A DNA stretch of 64,000 bases from Streptomyces sp. NBC_01446. GTDB lineage: Bacteria > Actinomycetota > Actinomycetes > Streptomycetales > Streptomycetaceae. Of this stretch, positions 61,804 through 64,000 are shown one piece after another. A program made the position numbers and the translations under genes. Where the stretch lies: contig NZ_JAPEPO010000001.1 in NCBI RefSeq assembly GCF_026340095.1, positions 6,794,001-6,858,000 of the forward strand. Direction: 5' to 3'. The notes beneath the pieces are model-generated. The model did not search any database. It worked only from the letters and a program-made list of their open reading frames with translations, and was not told the DNA's origin. Position 1 is the first letter of the stretch, and every line of letters begins with the position of its first letter.

Positions 61804-64000
61804 ATGTACGAGCTGTCCCGGATTCGCCTCTACTCCATCGGGCCCGCCGGTGCGCGCTACGCCGACACCGTCCTGGACCTGCGGGGCGTCGGCGAGCCCG
61901 TGCCCGACCCCGCGCCCACCCAGGCGGAATTCTTCGAGGACGAGCCCGTCGGGCCGCCGCGCCGCCCCGCGCCCGCCGGCGTGCTCTTCCTGGAGAACGG
62001 CGGCGGCAAGTCGGTCCTGCTCAAGCTGATCTTCTCCGTGATGCTGCCGGGCCACCGGAACACGCTCGGCGGCGCCAGCTCCGGCGTCCTGCGCAAGTTC
62101 CTGCTCGCCGACGACTGCGGGCACGTGGCCCTGGAGTGGCAGCACACGCTCACGGGCGAGTGCGTCGTCGTCGGCAAGGTCAGCGAGTGGCGTGGGCGGC
62201 AGGTCTCGAACGACCCGCGGAAGTTCGCCGAGGCCTGGTACTCGCTGCGGCCCGGGCCCGGCATGAGCCTGGACTCGCTGCCCGTCGCCGAGTCCTCCGC
62301 CGTACGGGCCTCGGACGAGGGCGTGTCGGGCGCGCAGGGGCGGCGGCGCACCATGAAGGGCTTCCGGGACGCACTCACGGACGCGGGCAAGGCGTATCCG
62401 CACCTCGAAGTGCACTGGGAAGAGATCCACGACCGGTGGAACGAGCACCTGGGCGACCTCGGCCTCGACCCCGAACTCTTCCGCTACCAGCGCGAGATGA
62501 ACGCGGACGAGGGTGAGGCCGCCGGTCTCTTCGCCGTCAAGAAGGACTCCGACTTCACCGACCTGCTCCTGCGTGCCGTCACCGACACCCGGGACACGGA
62601 CGGGCTCGCCGACCTGGTCAGCGGGTTCGGAAACAAGTTGGGGCGGCGCGCCGAGCTGATCGCCGAACGCGAGTTCACCGCCGGCTCCGTGGACCTCCTC
62701 GGCCGCATCGTGGATGCCGCGGACACCCGGGCCCGCGCGCGCGACGTGCACGCCGGGGCCGAGCGCCGCACCCGCACCCTGGCCCGCAGGCTCGCCGCCC
62801 GCGCCGCTCTGGAGCGCGGCCGCGCCGCCGACCTCGCCCAGCAGGTCACCGCCGCCGCGCACACCGTCGGCGAGGCGGAGCAGGCCCGCGGCCGCAGCGC
62901 CCTCATCGCCTCCGAACTGGCGTACCGGCACGCCTCGTTGGCGCTCGCCGGAGCAGAGAAGGCCGCCGCCGCACAGAAGCGCGAGCTGGCCGACGCGCGC
63001 ACCCTGCACGCGGCCTGGCAGGCCGCCGAGGCCGTCCTGCGCCACCGCGCCGCCGCCGACCGCTCCGCGCGCGTGGCCGTCGCCATCCGCGAGGCCGAGC
63101 GGGACGCCGCCCCGGCCCTCGCCGCCCGCGCCAAAGCCGCCGCCGACCTCGTACGCGCCCTGCACGGAGCGGCCGAGAGCGCCGAGCAGTTGGCCAACGA
63201 GGGTGAGGAGCGTTCCGCCGCGCTCCAGGAGGCGGGCGAGACCGCTCACCGTGACGCGACGGTCGCCGCGACGGAGGCGCAGCGCGCCCGCAGCGAGGTC
63301 GGACACCTGCGGCAGCGGCTCTCCGAGGTCGAGCAGGAGACCGCCGAGGCGGTGCGGGCCGGCTGGCTCGACGACACGGCGCCCGACGCCGACCCCGCGC
63401 GCGCGGCGCTCGCCGCGAGCGACGCGGAGAAGACCACGGTCGCCGCCTGGGACACGGCGCGTGACGCCGCACGGCGCGCGAGCGAGCACGCCCGGGAGGC
63501 GGCGGGCGCCGAGGCCCGCGCCGAACTCACCGCGGCCCGCGCCGCGGACGCCGCCACGGCTGCCGAGCACGCGTACGGGGCCGAGCACCGCGCCGCCGGT
63601 GCCCTCGCGCGCGAGGAGCGCGTCGCCGAGCTGCTCGGACTGTCCGGTGCCCCGGGAATCCCCGCCGTGGGGGTGCCCGCACCCCGGGGCGCGGCGGCCG
63701 ACGGAGGTGCGACCGGGCACGCCCGCGCGGCGACCGCCCCCCGCGATCTCACCGAAACCCCGCTCACGGCCGAGGAGTTGGACCGCGCGGCCGACGACCT
63801 CAAGGCACTCCTCGACGACGGCGTCGCCTCCGCCGAACGCCAGCTCTTCGACCTGCGCACGGCCGCGGCCGATGACGCCCGCATCCTGGGCGCGCTCGGC
63901 GACGGCGGGCTCCTGCCGCCGGGACCCGACGTCCTCGCCACCGTCGAGTTCCTCGGCGAGCACGGCATCCCCGCCCTGCCCGGCTGGCGCTACCTCGCCC
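61804..64000 (+). CDS. SMC-like ATPase with coiled coil, 3' end cut off
   Basis: At least 732 aa, open to the window end. The start MYELSRIRLYSIGPAGARYA is followed by VLFLENGGGKSVLLKLIFSV, a P-loop (residues 64-70, ENGGGKS) of the RecF/SMC type, HVALEWQHTLTG, and FRYQREMNADEGEAAGLFAV then KKDSDFTDLLLRAV, which occupies the place of the SMC post-Walker-A insert. From about residue 290 to the end it is Ala/Arg/Glu-rich, almost surely a long antiparallel coiled coil. The ATP signature and Walker B motif must lie beyond the window. It does not match MukB, SMC or the TIGR02680 JetC start as I know them. Confidence 0.7.
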   Translation, partial: MYELSRIRLYSIGPAGARYADTVLDLRGVGEPVPDPAPTQAEFFEDEPVGPPRRPAPAGVLFLENGGGKSVLLKLIFSVMLPGHRNTLGGASSGVLRKFLLADDCGHVALEWQHTLTGECVVVGKVSEWRGRQVSNDPRKFAEAWYSLRPGPGMSLDSLPVAESSAVRASDEGVSGAQGRRRTMKGFRDALTDAGKAYPHLEVHWEEIHDRWNEHLGDLGLDPELFRYQREMNADEGEAAGLFAVKKDSDFTDLLLRAVTDTRDTDGLADLVSGFGNKLGRRAELIAEREFTAGSVDLLGRIVDAADTRARARDVHAGAERRTRTLARRLAARAALERGRAADLAQQVTAAAHTVGEAEQARGRSALIASELAYRHASLALAGAEKAAAAQKRELADARTLHAAWQAAEAVLRHRAAADRSARVAVAIREAERDAAPALAARAKAAADLVRALHGAAESAEQLANEGEERSAALQEAGETAHRDATVAATEAQRARSEVGHLRQRLSEVEQETAEAVRAGWLDDTAPDADPARAALAASDAEKTTVAAWDTARDAARRASEHAREAAGAEARAELTAARAADAATAAEHAYGAEHRAAGALAREERVAELLGLSGAPGIPAVGVPAPRGAAADGGATGHARAATAPRDLTETPLTAEELDRAADDLKALLDDGVASAERQLFDLRTAAADDARILGALGDGGLLPPGPDVLATVEFLGEHGIPALPGWRYLA

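Noticed and set aside
61783..63963. A 726-codon open frame antisense to the SMC-like gene
   Set aside because: Gly/Arg/Val-rich with no domain, typical of antisense frames in high-GC DNA; the plus-strand frame has clear motifs.
59226..64000. Wadjet type III defence system
   Set aside because: The first gene does not look like DUF2397 and the ATPase start does not look like TIGR02680; only general condensin-like architecture is supported.

Overview
The window looks like core chromosome of a Streptomyces. It is very G+C rich with almost only G/C in third codon positions, uses many GTG and some TTG starts, has AGGAGG-type ribosome sites and long GC-rich hairpin terminators, and carries lineage markers such as RbpA, RibM, Ppm1, ECF41 and GuaB1. 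From memory, gene content and order resemble the SCO1400-SCO1475 part of the S. coelicolor chromosome, in reverse. I could run no search, so all family names rest on motifs I can read.

Layout. (1) 1-5.5 kb: end of rsmB, then rpe, a SorC regulator, a secreted RNase lipoprotein with its barstar inhibitor, and a CBS-containing IMPDH/GMP reductase. (2) 5.5-10.7 kb: an apparent lysine catabolic locus: APC permease, Lrp regulator, 5-aminovaleramidase (DavA) and lysine 2-monooxygenase (DavB). Both transcription units are preceded by helically phased CGCAAC repeats. (3) 10.7-21.5 kb: accessory enzymes and transporters (F420-type oxidoreductase, GH6, NCS2 permease, alginate lyase, thioesterase, a divergent MFS/ROK pair) and an ECF41 sigma factor with its usual SDR partner. 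(4) 21.6-26.8 kb: FMN riboswitch, a leader ORF, then ribE-ribM-ribBA-ribH running on into hisE-hisG and a PH-domain protein.

(5) 27-34 kb: two CNNM/CorC transport proteins, an EccA-like AAA+ protein, a uridine-kinase-like P-loop protein and a C39 peptidase. (6) 34-43 kb: a small membrane protein, a GH18 chitinase with two DasR-like sites, acyl-CoA dehydrogenase, a CrtC-like protein, an aminoglycoside-phosphotransferase-like kinase, a second Lrp regulator and an amidohydrolase. (7) 43-50 kb: a structured leader before ppm1, fxsA, a three-hairpin block, rbpA with an exact sigma-R promoter, an MFS transporter, a glycerophosphodiesterase, and a divergent yczE/MocR pair.

(8) 50-64 kb: an FtsK-like ATPase with a small membrane partner, ankyrin and HEAT proteins, two glycosyltransferases translationally coupled to an SGNH hydrolase, a decayed pxpC (5-oxoprolinase subunit C) beside a GntR regulator, and a three-gene cassette that looks condensin-like: a MukF/JetA-like protein, a winged-helix protein and an SMC-like ATPase that runs off the end. 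That cassette is the best candidate here for a poorly described system.

Regulation is unusually readable: a riboswitch, an exact sigma-R promoter, an ECF41 -35 motif, a probable leaderless promoter and several operator-like palindromes. No tRNA, rRNA, insertion sequence, CRISPR array, attachment site or replication origin was seen.
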